Below are positions 7,922-16,992 of a stretch of 64,000 nucleotides of DNA, piece by piece. This stretch comes from Microcaldota archaeon (lineage in GTDB: Archaea > Micrarchaeota > Micrarchaeia > Micrarchaeales > Micrarchaeaceae), in the NCBI GenBank assembly GCA_021810105.1, contig JAJZJM010000004.1:62001-126000 (forward strand), written 5' to 3'. Position 1 is the first letter of the stretch. Each line of letters opens with the position of its first letter. The notes under the pieces are model-generated. The model saw only the letters and a list, made by a program, of their open reading frames with translations. It ran no database searches and was not told the DNA's origin. The position numbers and the translations under genes are program-made.

Positions 7922-8287
7922 TTGAGAGCACAACTTTCATTTGAGATGCTAGTATACCTTGGGATTTCGATTGCATCAATAGCTGCGTCGGCTGCAATAT
8001 ATCTGCAGTCAAATACAAGGCTTGATTTAATTTCAGGAGCCAGTATGGCAGAAGGGTTTGTTTCCGAAGTAAATTCAAATGCGAATATCTATTCAAGCAT
8101 ATTCTATTCATATATGCCCAAAGGGCTTTGCAACAAATCAGTCACTGGGAACTTGCTGAATTATCAAAATAGGACATACTATTTTATCAGGAACGTAAGT
8201 ATGAGCCTTCCATCAAATTGCGCAGGAGGAGGAATAGAAGTAATACATACAACCCTCCTCCAAAACGGCACATTAGAGGTGAATTAA
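7922..8287 (+). CDS. pilin-like protein with class III-type signal
   Basis: 121 residues from a TTG start at 7922, giving M-R-A then Q-L-S-F-E-M-L-V, a short leader and a class III signal. The frame is open upstream to 7838, but that part overlaps the preceding pilin in another frame, so the TTG four bases after that gene's stop is preferred. The rest is a hydrophobic helix and an extracellular domain with several N-x-S/T sequons and two cysteines. It is probably a minor pilin. Confidence 0.7.
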   Translation: MRAQLSFEMLVYLGISIASIAASAAIYLQSNTRLDLISGASMAEGFVSEVNSNANIYSSIFYSYMPKGLCNKSVTGNLLNYQNRTYYFIRNVSMSLPSNCAGGGIEVIHTTLLQNGTLEVN

Positions 8288-8478
8288 TGAAATCTCAATC
8301 AGGGATTGATTTTTTGGTTTCATTGGGCATGGCAATTGCCGTTGGAATACTTGTTTTATCATCATTCCTGCATTTTTCGATTAACAATTCAGGTTACCTG
8401 TCCAGAATATCAAATAAAGAAATCTCTGCAAAGGCGGCGGTAAGCTCCATGTTAAACGTAACAGGTGTATTTAGGTGA
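8287..8478 (+). CDS. small pilin-like protein
   Basis: A 63-residue protein starting M-K-S-Q-S-G-I-D-F-L-V. This is a class III-like signal in which the usual glutamate is aspartate. One hydrophobic helix follows, with a short polar tail. Its ATG overlaps the previous stop by one base (TAATG). The frame is open upstream but overlaps the preceding gene. Confidence 0.65.
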   Translation: MKSQSGIDFLVSLGMAIAVGILVLSSFLHFSINNSGYLSRISNKEISAKAAVSSMLNVTGVFR

Positions 8479-8846
8479 ATCGAGGCTGTAAGAATAACGG
8501 TTTCTCAGGAGTATTGTCAAGCCTGGATACTCTGGTCGGGGCTGCGGCATTTTTAACATTCTTCGCTGTATTTGCAGGGCAAATATCAATACTTTATAGC
8601 ATAATCAATAGCAACACATATTCTCTTATCTCTTCAATATCTGCAAACATCAAGGTTCAGGAAGGTATCGATGCGATAAGAGGGACAAATGCAAACGAGC
8701 CTGCCGCAGCGCTTATACTAGACCACTACGTAGGCTATGGTAATTACACGATTGCTAGGCTTCCCCTCCCCGAAAATATATCCTATAATGTTTTGAGGAT
8801 AATTGCGATACGTGGAGAAATCTATTATATAGGTGCAATAAAATGA
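8475..8846 (+). CDS. small pilus-operon protein with one N-terminal membrane helix
   Basis: 123 residues from a GTG that overlaps the upstream stop by four bases. A hydrophobic helix (about 12-42) is followed by a roughly 80-residue extracellular domain. The segment before the helix (S-G-V-L-S-S-L-D-T-L) resembles a degenerate pilin signal without the Q or E. It is probably a minor pilin or pilin-like subunit, a call based on size, topology and operon position. Confidence 0.6.
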   Translation: MNRGCKNNGFSGVLSSLDTLVGAAAFLTFFAVFAGQISILYSIINSNTYSLISSISANIKVQEGIDAIRGTNANEPAAALILDHYVGYGNYTIARLPLPENISYNVLRIIAIRGEIYYIGAIK

Positions 8847-10174
8847 AGACTAAACTGCAGTCCAGCACAGAATTCCTATTTATACTTGCGGCAATAGCAG
8901 CGCTTTCAATTTCAATTGTGTCAGTATATGTGCATTTTTCACATGAACAAAAGCAAAATTATCAAAACTTATTGTCTGCGCATTCTTATAATATTAGCCC
9001 ACAGATTCAACAGGGCGAAAGCAATCTATCCGCATATGCGGTTTTACCGAATCTAACAACAGTTAATAAGACTACTCCTGGATACTTGATAGTCGCAGGC
9101 CCTGGAAACATAACAGCCAACGTTAAAGTGTTTAGTGGTCAGGGGGTTTCAGAATACCCCGGCCAGATATCAAAAAAGCTAAATCAGTTTGGAATTATCC
9201 CTTTTAACATAATGCCCTTGAACTCTGGAGAAAAAACGCTTTCTCTGCAATTTACGCTAAGCTCATTGAATATTTCAATTACCAAAAATATAACAGAAGA
9301 GTTTGAAGCAGTAAGCCAAGGCCCACAGGAAAATCATACCGAAAATAACTTTACTTCAATTACTGCTCTTTCTGGACGCATATCTCCCGATCTGGAAGCA
9401 ACCGGGTATCGCGTTTCACAAGATAGCCCGGCTTATACGATTACATATTGGTCGCATTGCACATACCACAATTGGTGGACTGGCAATATTGAGCCTGAAA
9501 ATCAGCAATGCGGCGCAGGGACTTGGGGCTTTGATACAGGTGATCCCACATGTAACCCATATGTATGGAATGGCGATGACAGGTATTACTGTTTTGCAGA
9601 GCAGCAAAATAATGAAAACGTGGGCAGCATAGGGGAAAAGCCCTCTTATATTTATAACATAACACTGTACCTTTACAATTCAACCGTTTCTATGCAGGCA
9701 GGGCTTAGTTCAAGCTCTCAAACCGGCTCATTATTGGGAAAAAATAATAAAACTTATGGAACTGTCAGCGTAGAAAAGGTTTTTGGGCAGGAGGCGTACC
9801 CTCTTCCATACTCAAACTATGTGGTGCTTTATGCTGGCAGCACAGGAAAAATAATAAACATAAGCAAATACTCCTCTTATTCAGCCACGTGGTCTTCTTT
9901 GATGCAGCAGTTTAACGCATACAATAACACAGGAGGAGGAAATCTAGGTTATGCAGAGAGCCTCATATCTGCCCTAAACAATGAACAATCGGCAATCGAA
10001 AGCGCTCCTTCCATAAACAATTCCGGGTGTAAGCTGCAGAACTCTTCGTTACTTGTAGTGTGCAATGCAACCGAGCCACTCAGTTTTGTTATAAATGTGA
10101 CTCTAAACTCTACAATGTTTCAAAACGCTAATCAGATCATATACATGCAGGGATCTGAGGTAAATGTGGGATAA
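8843..10174 (+). CDS. large pilin-like surface protein, class III signal
   Basis: A 443-residue protein starting M-K-T-K-L then Q-S-S-T-E-F-L-F-I, a class III signal leading into the assembly helix. The remaining roughly 400 residues are extracellular, rich in N-x-S/T sequons, with a cysteine- and tryptophan-rich stretch at about residues 205-255 that may be a disulphide-stabilised module. It overlaps its upstream neighbour by four bases. The size suggests a tip or adhesive subunit, which is an inference; the module itself is not recognised. Confidence 0.72.
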   Translation: MKTKLQSSTEFLFILAAIAALSISIVSVYVHFSHEQKQNYQNLLSAHSYNISPQIQQGESNLSAYAVLPNLTTVNKTTPGYLIVAGPGNITANVKVFSGQGVSEYPGQISKKLNQFGIIPFNIMPLNSGEKTLSLQFTLSSLNISITKNITEEFEAVSQGPQENHTENNFTSITALSGRISPDLEATGYRVSQDSPAYTITYWSHCTYHNWWTGNIEPENQQCGAGTWGFDTGDPTCNPYVWNGDDRYYCFAEQQNNENVGSIGEKPSYIYNITLYLYNSTVSMQAGLSSSSQTGSLLGKNNKTYGTVSVEKVFGQEAYPLPYSNYVVLYAGSTGKIINISKYSSYSATWSSLMQQFNAYNNTGGGNLGYAESLISALNNEQSAIESAPSINNSGCKLQNSSLLVVCNATEPLSFVINVTLNSTMFQNANQIIYMQGSEVNVG

Positions 10175-10176
10175 AA

Positions 10177-10569
10177 ATGAAAGGTCAGGCTGCTGCCATA
10201 GAGGGCATCTTTGCAGGGATAATCCTTGTATCTGCATTAGCGATAATGTCTGAGCAGTTTTATCAGAACTCTCTGTCTTTAGGTGTAGAACCTATAAATA
10301 TTGAGAATTCTGTTCAGGACCTTCAAGCCATAGCTTATAATCATACAACATGGAGCTCCTGCATTGCATCTTCAAATACACAATGCATTGCAGGAATACT
10401 CAAAAACTTTTCAATCGCATACAAGCTTTCATATCTTAGTTTTACTATAGGGAATCAAACAATATCTTATGGCTCGGCAAACGAGTGCAAAGCCGATGAC
10501 TACTATTGTTTCCCTTACAATTCGGTTAGAGTCAGCAACGTTGCATGCTTATACGCATGCGGGGATTGA
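10177..10569 (+). CDS. pilin-like protein, class III-type signal
   Basis: A 130-residue protein beginning M-K-G then Q-A-A-A-I-E-G-I-F-A, a very short leader followed by Q at +1 and E at +6 and a hydrophobic helix. The extracellular part has six cysteines, several in its last 35 residues. It starts two bases after the previous stop. Confidence 0.68.
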   Translation: MKGQAAAIEGIFAGIILVSALAIMSEQFYQNSLSLGVEPINIENSVQDLQAIAYNHTTWSSCIASSNTQCIAGILKNFSIAYKLSYLSFTIGNQTISYGSANECKADDYYCFPYNSVRVSNVACLYACGD

Positions 10570-10887
10570 ATGCCTCTATACGGAATTGCAGCAATGATTG
10601 CGCTTTCGATTTCTATAGCTACGCTTGGGGTCTACAGCCAATACCTCACATATCAAAGTACTGCAAGCTCCCTAATAGGCTCTTACACTGCGGTTTCTAG
10701 GATGGAGTCTTTTTCGATAGCAACAAGCAATTACTATTCAAGCAGCTCAATAAACGCAACTGGAACGTTTTACAACGATTCATATTTTGGAGAGATAGAT
10801 GGATTCAATTTAGAGGAATTGAATTATTCAGTCATAATATACAGCAAAAACACAGAGCCAAAATACTACTTAATAGCAAATAAATAG
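10570..10887 (+). CDS. pilus-operon small membrane protein
   Basis: A 105-residue protein with an N-terminal hydrophobic helix (about 4-22) and a Ser/Tyr/Asn-rich extracellular domain. It starts immediately after the upstream stop and ends the operon. It has no clear class III signal, so it may be a pilin-like subunit or an anchored accessory protein. Confidence 0.6.
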   Translation: MPLYGIAAMIALSISIATLGVYSQYLTYQSTASSLIGSYTAVSRMESFSIATSNYYSSSSINATGTFYNDSYFGEIDGFNLEELNYSVIIYSKNTEPKYYLIANK

Positions 10888-10904
10888 CGCGAATGCATTC
10901 TTAT

Positions 10905-11477
10905 TCAGCTTCTTAATCTATGGGCTGCATTTTTAATAGGAGTTACTTTCACGTGCGTAGCTTCTGTTGCAATCCCTTCCTCTATTAGTTTTTTCACGAT
11001 TGCCAATATTTGCGGATCTTTTCCAGATTCTTGAACAAGGAATTTGCCAATTCTATCATTGGATATGACAGAAAATTTATTTATTCCAATCCCTATTTTG
11101 TTTAATTGTTCCTCAACCTCGTTAATTCTTTTAGAATTTAAGCCAAGGTCTTTAATTACTATTACACTGCATTCATCATAAAATACTGTTAACAGATAGT
11201 TGACATCTTCAGGCTTTCCACATAAACCTACCATGCCTCCTTCCTCGCGTATGGCATTAAGCAAGTCTTTATTGCGCAAAGCTTTTTCAATTTTTTGCCC
11301 TAGCTCTCCTCTAGCACCGTTCAGTGCGCTAACTTCTTTAGAAACAAAAACATATTCTCTCAATAGAGTTCTAAATCTAGAGGTCTCTTCTTCTACGCCT
11401 CTCTTTCCTCCCCAAACTTCCCATCTCCTATCCATTTTGGTTACTTCTTCCTGCGTTGTTTTATTTTTAATTACCAT
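10905..11477 (-). CDS. hypothetical protein, mixed alpha/beta
   Basis: A 190-residue soluble protein with charged helices (20-80) and a region with alternating hydrophobic beta-strands (110-190). No family is recognised. GGTGTGAT just before the ATG is a plausible ribosome binding site, and TTTATATATC at about 11510-11519 (on this strand) gives it its own promoter beyond the agmatinase stop. It converges with the pilus operon. Confidence 0.55.
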   Translation of the reverse strand: MVIKNKTTQEEVTKMDRRWEVWGGKRGVEEETSRFRTLLREYVFVSKEVSALNGARGELGQKIEKALRNKDLLNAIREEGGMVGLCGKPEDVNYLLTVFYDECSVIVIKDLGLNSKRINEVEEQLNKIGIGINKFSVISNDRIGKFLVQESGKDPQILAIVKKLIEEGIATEATHVKVTPIKNAAHRLRS

Positions 11478-11519
11478 AAAATCACACCACTAATGCAAAA
11501 AACTTTCAGATATATAAAG

Positions 11520-12392
11520 CTATCTAAAGAAGGCGCTAGCAAGAGTAAAATAAATCAGCTTTGCAGCCAGAACATTTGGTGCGTGGGCTTGCTGGATTGG
11601 GCACAGCTCGTTGAAATCCGCTCCTATAAGCTCCTTCTTTTTCATTACAATCCTTATAATCTCCTTGATGTCTCTAAACTTCATGCCTCCGGGTTCCGGA
11701 GTGCCTGTGCTTGGCATCTCTGACGGATCTATTACATCAAAGTCTACCGTCATATATATTTTCTTTTTTGTATTCTTGATTATGGCATCAGCAATCTCTT
11801 TTGGGGACATGTTTTCCATATCTTTCATGTAAAGTATGCTTTTAGAGTACTTTTTTGCACTATCTTCATCTATGCTTCTTACTCCCACACTGTAGCAGCT
11901 GCCGCACATCTCCCGTATCCTCGCCATCACGCATGCATGGCAATATTTTGTGCCAAAAAGTTCATCGCGTGAATCTGCATGCGCATCAAAATGAAGAACG
12001 CTGAAATCGTCATCCCTCTCCGAAAATGCCTTTACAGCCCCCACGGCTATAGTATGCTCGCCTCCCAACAGTATCGGAATCTTATTATCATCCATTAATA
12101 TTGAGACCTCTCTAGATATCCTCTCAACGGTTTTTTTGGGTGAGTCGAAATCTGGCTGCAACTCTTCTGTAGTGTATATCCCTATATCCCTAACATAACC
12201 ATCAATTTCCTCATTATATGGTTCTAGGCTTCTGCTTGCTTCTATTATTGCCCGCGGGCCCTCTCTAGACCCTACCTTATATGTTGATGTTGAATCATAA
12301 GGTATGGGTATAACTACCACTTTGGCTTTCTTGTAGTCCTGGTCATCTATTCCAAATAGATTGTATTCCGGCATTGAATTGAGTAGATTCAT
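11520..12392 (-). CDS. speB: agmatinase / ureohydrolase family
   Basis: A 290-residue binuclear Mn enzyme of the arginase/agmatinase family. The motifs are G-G-E-H-T, F-D-A-H-A-D and D-F-D-V-I-D-P, which supply the metal ligands. The likely reaction is agmatine to putrescine and urea, in polyamine synthesis; other guanidino substrates are possible. TTTATATC at 12413-12420 is 25 bases before ATG 12392, so that start is preferred over ATG 12410, which would abut the TATA box. Confidence 0.85.
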   Translation of the reverse strand: MNLLNSMPEYNLFGIDDQDYKKAKVVVIPIPYDSTSTYKVGSREGPRAIIEASRSLEPYNEEIDGYVRDIGIYTTEELQPDFDSPKKTVERISREVSILMDDNKIPILLGGEHTIAVGAVKAFSERDDDFSVLHFDAHADSRDELFGTKYCHACVMARIREMCGSCYSVGVRSIDEDSAKKYSKSILYMKDMENMSPKEIADAIIKNTKKKIYMTVDFDVIDPSEMPSTGTPEPGGMKFRDIKEIIRIVMKKKELIGADFNELCPIQQAHAPNVLAAKLIYFTLASAFFR

Positions 12393-12541
12393 AGTAATAC
12401 CTAAAGGCATAAGATATAAACACCTTTTGATTCAATATACTGTGTTGCATTTGTTATCAGCGGGGCATTGGTGAGCAAATAATAATAAATAAACCAAATT
12501 TTAATGTTTATCTCAGTAGCATATCCGAAGACGATGCAGAT

Positions 12542-13036
12542 ATGATTGCTGACGCTGCGAATGACTATGAAATCGCTTATAATGTTGCGCCTGCTGCAGA
12601 ATTCCCTTATCCTTATGGGCAAGAAGACGCTTTGAGGTTTATTGAAAATGCAAAGGCTGGCGAATCTTTTGGTGCAGAGCTTCATTTTGGCATACATTTG
12701 AGCAATAGCAATGAACTCGTAGGCGCGGCTGCGATATTCAATATAGACAAGGAAAGCAGGACGTGCAAGATAGGTTATTGGCTTGGAAGGGAGCATTGGG
12801 GAAGGGGTTATGCTAGGGAGGCTCTAATATCATTGATAGAATTTGCATTCAGGAAGGTTGGCGTCGATAAGGTATATGCCGACGTTTTCAACTTCAATTT
12901 AAGATCTATTAACCTGCTTGCAGGGCTTGGATTCAGGGAGAATCCAATGTATAGATCGATTGTAAGCCATTATGGAGGGTATGCTGAAGAGCTAAGGTAT
13001 GAACTATCTTTTGACGGAAGGCAAAATGCAGATTAG
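12542..13036 (+). CDS. GNAT acetyltransferase, RimJ/RimL-like
   Basis: A 164-residue N-acetyltransferase with the acetyl-CoA-binding stretch around G-Y-W-L-G-R-E-H-W-G-R-G-Y-A-R-E-A and the C-terminal N-x-R-S-I-N-L-L-A-G-L-G-F. RimJ/RimL relatives acetylate protein N-termini or small molecules. The frame stays open upstream and encodes N-V-Y-L-S-S-I-S-E-D-D-A-D before this ATG, which fits the missing first strand of the fold. The real start is therefore probably upstream at a non-standard codon (for example ATT 12467). Confidence 0.78.
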   Translation: MIADAANDYEIAYNVAPAAEFPYPYGQEDALRFIENAKAGESFGAELHFGIHLSNSNELVGAAAIFNIDKESRTCKIGYWLGREHWGRGYAREALISLIEFAFRKVGVDKVYADVFNFNLRSINLLAGLGFRENPMYRSIVSHYGGYAEELRYELSFDGRQNAD

Positions 13037-13047
13037 GGTTGCGTTTA

Positions 13048-15555
13048 ATGGGATCTGAAAAAGAGATTAGGTTAAAAGATTATATAACTCCTTTCAGATA
13101 CGAGCTCCTGATTGAGCCGAACATGAGCGGCAAGGAGTACGAGGGGAGCGAAATAATTTACGCAAATTCAAGTAAGCCGACTAAAGCCATAAGGCTGAAT
13201 TGCAAAAACATTACAATAAAAACCGCAACAGTTAGGTTTAATGAATCCGAGCAGACTGCAAAGATAAGATATCTTCCAGAAAGAGAGGAGGCGGAGCTTA
13301 GAATAGGCAAGGAGGTAAACGGCAACATAGCAATAAAGATCGGCTTTTCCGGCATTCATAATGAGAATCTATTTGGTTTCTATAGGAGTAATTACACCCA
13401 AAAAGGAGAGAATAGAAGCATGCTTACCACTCAATTCGAGCCTACAGGAGCCAGGCTTGCCTTCCCGTGCTTTGACGAGCCTGCAATGAAAGCCGTATTT
13501 GAGATAGCGTTATTGATAGACCCTGAGCTTGAGGCTGTCTCAAACATGCCTGTAAAGTCAGAAAGTGCAAAAGGCAAGAAGAAACTCGTTACCTTCATTC
13601 CTACTCCGAAGATGTCCACATACCTTGTCTATCTGGGAGTAGGAAAGTTTAATAGAATTAGCGGCATGGCTGGCAGGACCAAGTTGGGCTTAATTACAGT
13701 GCCAGGGAGAGCTGAGTGGGGGCGCCTTGCGTTTCAGTATGCCAAAAAATTTGTTAAGTTCTACGAGTCTTACTTTGGGATAAGATACCAATTGCCCAAA
13801 CTTGACCTAATTGCCATACCCGATTTTGCTGCAGGAGCAATGGAAAACTGGGGTGCAATAACCTTCAGGGAGGTTGAGCTGATTGCAGACCCTAAAGCAA
13901 CATCAACTTCTACCAGGCAAAGAATTGCCGAGGTTGTTGCACACGAGCTTGCACATCAGTGGTTTGGAGACCTTGTAACTTTATCATGGTGGGACGATAC
14001 CTGGCTCAATGAAAGCTTCGCAACATTTATGAGCTACAAAGCCATGGGAGAGGTATTTCCCGAATGGGATGCCGCTTCAAAATACCTTGATCAGGAAGTG
14101 TCACGTGGTTTTTCTAGTGATAATTTTGTTGCGTCGCACCCAGTAAACATGCACGTAGGGGATGCATCCCACGCGGCATCTATGTTCGATGACATAAGCT
14201 ATAGAAAAGGAGGTGCCCTCCTATTAATGTTCAACGACTACGTAGGCGAGAGCGTTTTTAGGGGAGGCCTTAAGAGATATCTGAAAAAGCACTCGTATTC
14301 AAATGCAGCAAAAGAAGACCTATGGAAAGCCATAGATGATTTTGCATTTAGCCATGGGAAACGCACAAGGCTGGCGGATATCGCATCCGAATGGATAGGA
14401 AGGGCCGGCCATCCAACAATATCTGCAATCCAGCACAAAACAGGCACGGTTTTAGAGCAACGGAGGCTGACCGTATCGAAAGTCCTAAATGAGAAGCCGT
14501 GGCCAGTTCCTATCAGGTATTCTTCAGGAAATGGTGCGCCGCAGTTATTAATGCTCAACAAAAAGAAAGCAAAATTAAATGGAAAGGCAAATGTGAAGTT
14601 GAATTACGGGCAATCTGGTTTCTATAAGGTACAATATTCTGATAAGCTTCTGGATTACGTAGGCGAGCTCTTAAAAGAGGATAAACTCTCCAGAAGAGAC
14701 GCTTGGGGTATAGAAAACGACCTTTTCTTTTTATTGAGATCCGGAAGGCTTCCGCTCAATAATTACCTTAATTATATAGCAAAATACATGACGAAATCAG
14801 GATACCCTGTAAGCTCTAACATATCTTCTCACCTATCATGGCTCTATTCTATAACCGATGGCGACATCCTTAATGAAAAAGTAAAGAAAGCGGGAATATC
14901 GTATCATCTGGGACTGCTCAAAAGCTTAGGATGGATCAAGAAACCAGGAGAGAAAACATACGATACCATAATGAGAAGCTCTGTAATCGCATGGCTCGGA
15001 TCCGCAGGAGAGCACGGTACGCTGAAAAGGCTTGTGGAGCTCTTCAATAGCAAGAGAATAGATCCAGATATAAGAAGCTCCGTTTACATTGCTGTAGCCT
15101 CCAATGGCGGCAAAAAGGAATTTGAAGAAATAAAAAAGAGATATATAGAATCCTCGTCTCCCGAAGAGAAAAGAATATTGCTTGCAGCATTAGGAAATTT
15201 CAAAGACAAGTCCCTAATAAAAGCCTCGCTGGACTTCTCAATGTCAAATAAGGTTAGACTTCAGGATTCGATATTCATACCCCTCCAAATGCCAAAAACA
15301 AATGTCGGAAGACAAATGCTTCTTGAATGGGAGATGGCAAATTGGAAAAGACTCATGGAGATTTATGACCCTTCTGCGAATATGCTTAGCAATCTTGCCA
15401 TAGCACTCTCCACAATTACGGATAAAAAAGCGAAGGATAGAATCAGCAAATTTTTCTCGGACTCTAATAATGTACGCGGAGACATAGAACGCGACATCAA
15501 AATAGCCATGGAAAGCATAGATGCAAATATAATGTTCTTGGCTTCCAACAGATAG
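13048..15555 (+). CDS. M1 family zinc aminopeptidase (tricorn factor F2/F3-like)
   Basis: An 835-residue gluzincin aminopeptidase that trims N-terminal residues from peptides, in archaea typically downstream of the proteasome or tricorn. It has the substrate-anchoring G-A-M-E-N (263-267) and the zinc site H299-E300-x-x-H303 with E322, 18 residues further. The C-terminal half is the helical ERAP1-like repeat domain. Length is normal for the family. TTG 13039 would add three residues. It starts 11 bases after the acetyltransferase, so both may be one unit. Confidence 0.93.
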   Translation: MGSEKEIRLKDYITPFRYELLIEPNMSGKEYEGSEIIYANSSKPTKAIRLNCKNITIKTATVRFNESEQTAKIRYLPEREEAELRIGKEVNGNIAIKIGFSGIHNENLFGFYRSNYTQKGENRSMLTTQFEPTGARLAFPCFDEPAMKAVFEIALLIDPELEAVSNMPVKSESAKGKKKLVTFIPTPKMSTYLVYLGVGKFNRISGMAGRTKLGLITVPGRAEWGRLAFQYAKKFVKFYESYFGIRYQLPKLDLIAIPDFAAGAMENWGAITFREVELIADPKATSTSTRQRIAEVVAHELAHQWFGDLVTLSWWDDTWLNESFATFMSYKAMGEVFPEWDAASKYLDQEVSRGFSSDNFVASHPVNMHVGDASHAASMFDDISYRKGGALLLMFNDYVGESVFRGGLKRYLKKHSYSNAAKEDLWKAIDDFAFSHGKRTRLADIASEWIGRAGHPTISAIQHKTGTVLEQRRLTVSKVLNEKPWPVPIRYSSGNGAPQLLMLNKKKAKLNGKANVKLNYGQSGFYKVQYSDKLLDYVGELLKEDKLSRRDAWGIENDLFFLLRSGRLPLNNYLNYIAKYMTKSGYPVSSNISSHLSWLYSITDGDILNEKVKKAGISYHLGLLKSLGWIKKPGEKTYDTIMRSSVIAWLGSAGEHGTLKRLVELFNSKRIDPDIRSSVYIAVASNGGKKEFEEIKKRYIESSSPEEKRILLAALGNFKDKSLIKASLDFSMSNKVRLQDSIFIPLQMPKTNVGRQMLLEWEMANWKRLMEIYDPSANMLSNLAIALSTITDKKAKDRISKFFSDSNNVRGDIERDIKIAMESIDANIMFLASNR

Positions 15556-15557
15556 GT

Positions 15558-16643
15558 GTGTATTTGGAGGCATTTTTACTTCTGCTAACAGCGTTCTTAT
15601 TTCTTATATGGACAGGGCTTCTTGGCATAGCTATCGCAGGAATAATCTTCAGGGAGAGGCAGCGGCAATACACATCATTTTACAAAAAAATTTTAGTCAT
15701 AGTTCCTTGCAAGGGGATTGACCTAACTCTACAAAAAAACCTTCTGGCTATAAAAAAAGAAGAGCATGGAAACGTCGGCGTTGTTGCTGTTGTAGATAAA
15801 AAAAACGATGAATCCATAAGTGCCATAAGGGAAGCAGGTCTAGATTTCATAGTTTCCTCAAAGCACTATAAGGATTGCAGCGGAAAGGTAGCTGCGATAT
15901 GTACGGCAATTGAGAGGTTTAGGGAGTATTCCGCATATGTTATAATTGACTCTGATGTGGAATGCTCAAGAGATCATGTAAAAAGCCTCGTTGCTCCATT
16001 ATCCGATTCGAAAATAGGGATATCCACAGCATATCCGTATTTTAATCCAACTGGTGGTTTCTGGTCGCATTTAAAGATGGCATGGGGTTTTGTAGGAAAT
16101 GGAATGATGGAATCCAAAACAACCCGCTTTGGGTGGGGAGGCTCCATAGCATTCAGGAAGGAGCTAATCGGAAAGAAAGAATTTGCGCTGCTTTCAAAGG
16201 CTATTTCCGATGATATGGCGCTTGTTCACATAGCAAAGAAGAAAGGGCTTGGAATCGCTTATGTAGATAAGGGTAAGATACGGGTCAACGTAAAAGAGGA
16301 TAGAAAAAGCTTTTTTGAGTGGTCTACAAGACAGACTGCGCTCTCGATTCTAGGCAACAGGAGACTTCTATATATGGGAATAATGCTTTATTCCGCGCAG
16401 GCGTTGCTTCTGGTTTTTGGCATATCCCTTGCAGTTGCGACCTCACCATACTACTTAATTCTTCTACTGCCGTTTGCTATAAATGTATTTAAGGCATTCA
16501 AACGGGCCCGCGGAAAGTTCAAATGGCTTCTGCCCATATCATTAATCATAAATTTTATATTTTTGTGGAACTTGGCAAAGGCATCAAGCATGAAGAGCAT
16601 ATGCTGGAGGGGTAGAATCTACCCTCTAAAGAATCCCTTCTGA
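15558..16643 (+). CDS. membrane glycosyltransferase, GT2/GT21-like
   Basis: A 361-residue protein with an N-terminal membrane helix (3-28), a GT-A domain (40-260) and two or three C-terminal membrane segments. Catalytic features are D-S-D-V (the DxD metal site), W-G-G-S-I-A-F-R, the S-D-D-M acid/base region and a R-Q motif near residue 255. The pattern matches ceramide glucosyltransferase-like GT21 enzymes that glycosylate membrane lipids. The GTG start follows the aminopeptidase stop by two bases. Confidence 0.82.
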   Translation: MYLEAFLLLLTAFLFLIWTGLLGIAIAGIIFRERQRQYTSFYKKILVIVPCKGIDLTLQKNLLAIKKEEHGNVGVVAVVDKKNDESISAIREAGLDFIVSSKHYKDCSGKVAAICTAIERFREYSAYVIIDSDVECSRDHVKSLVAPLSDSKIGISTAYPYFNPTGGFWSHLKMAWGFVGNGMMESKTTRFGWGGSIAFRKELIGKKEFALLSKAISDDMALVHIAKKKGLGIAYVDKGKIRVNVKEDRKSFFEWSTRQTALSILGNRRLLYMGIMLYSAQALLLVFGISLAVATSPYYLILLLPFAINVFKAFKRARGKFKWLLPISLIINFIFLWNLAKASSMKSICWRGRIYPLKNPF

Positions 16644-16704
16644 TTTGTTTCTGTAAGGTATTCGCAAACCCCTGTTTTAGGCAGATATGTGGGCCTGCGT
16701 ACCC

Positions 16705-16712
16705 TATAAATA
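16705..16712 (+). promoter_or_regulatory. TATA box
   Basis: TATAAATA 33 bases before ATG 16745, in the 101-base gap after the glycosyltransferase. It would drive the two following genes. Confidence 0.55.
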
Positions 16713-16744
16713 TCTTCATGGAGTAATAGATATCTGGTAATCAT

Positions 16745-16984
16745 ATGGTAGATTCCGATAAGGTTGTGTTAAAAATATTTGACAAAAAGATCAGCGGCGA
16801 GAAAAGAACACACAACTGCGATTTGTGCCAAGCCTACAAAAGGGAGGCTGCCAAAGGCGACCTTGATGCGATAAGGTTCTACAAGACGCACATAAATTAT
16901 ATTGTTAAAAAATATGGGGGCGTTACATTGGTTTTTGACGCCAAACAGAGCCTGCCGCTTCTATCAGTAACAAAAACAAAATAG
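16745..16984 (+). CDS. small conserved-looking protein with a CxxC motif
   Basis: A 79-residue charged, soluble protein containing C-D-L-C at about residues 26-29, which could be half of a zinc site. No family is recognised. It is followed eight bases later by the EF-Tu-like gene, so it is probably co-transcribed with it. Confidence 0.6.
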   Translation: MVDSDKVVLKIFDKKISGEKRTHNCDLCQAYKREAAKGDLDAIRFYKTHINYIVKKYGGVTLVFDAKQSLPLLSVTKTK

Positions 16985-16992
16985 GCTTTTTC

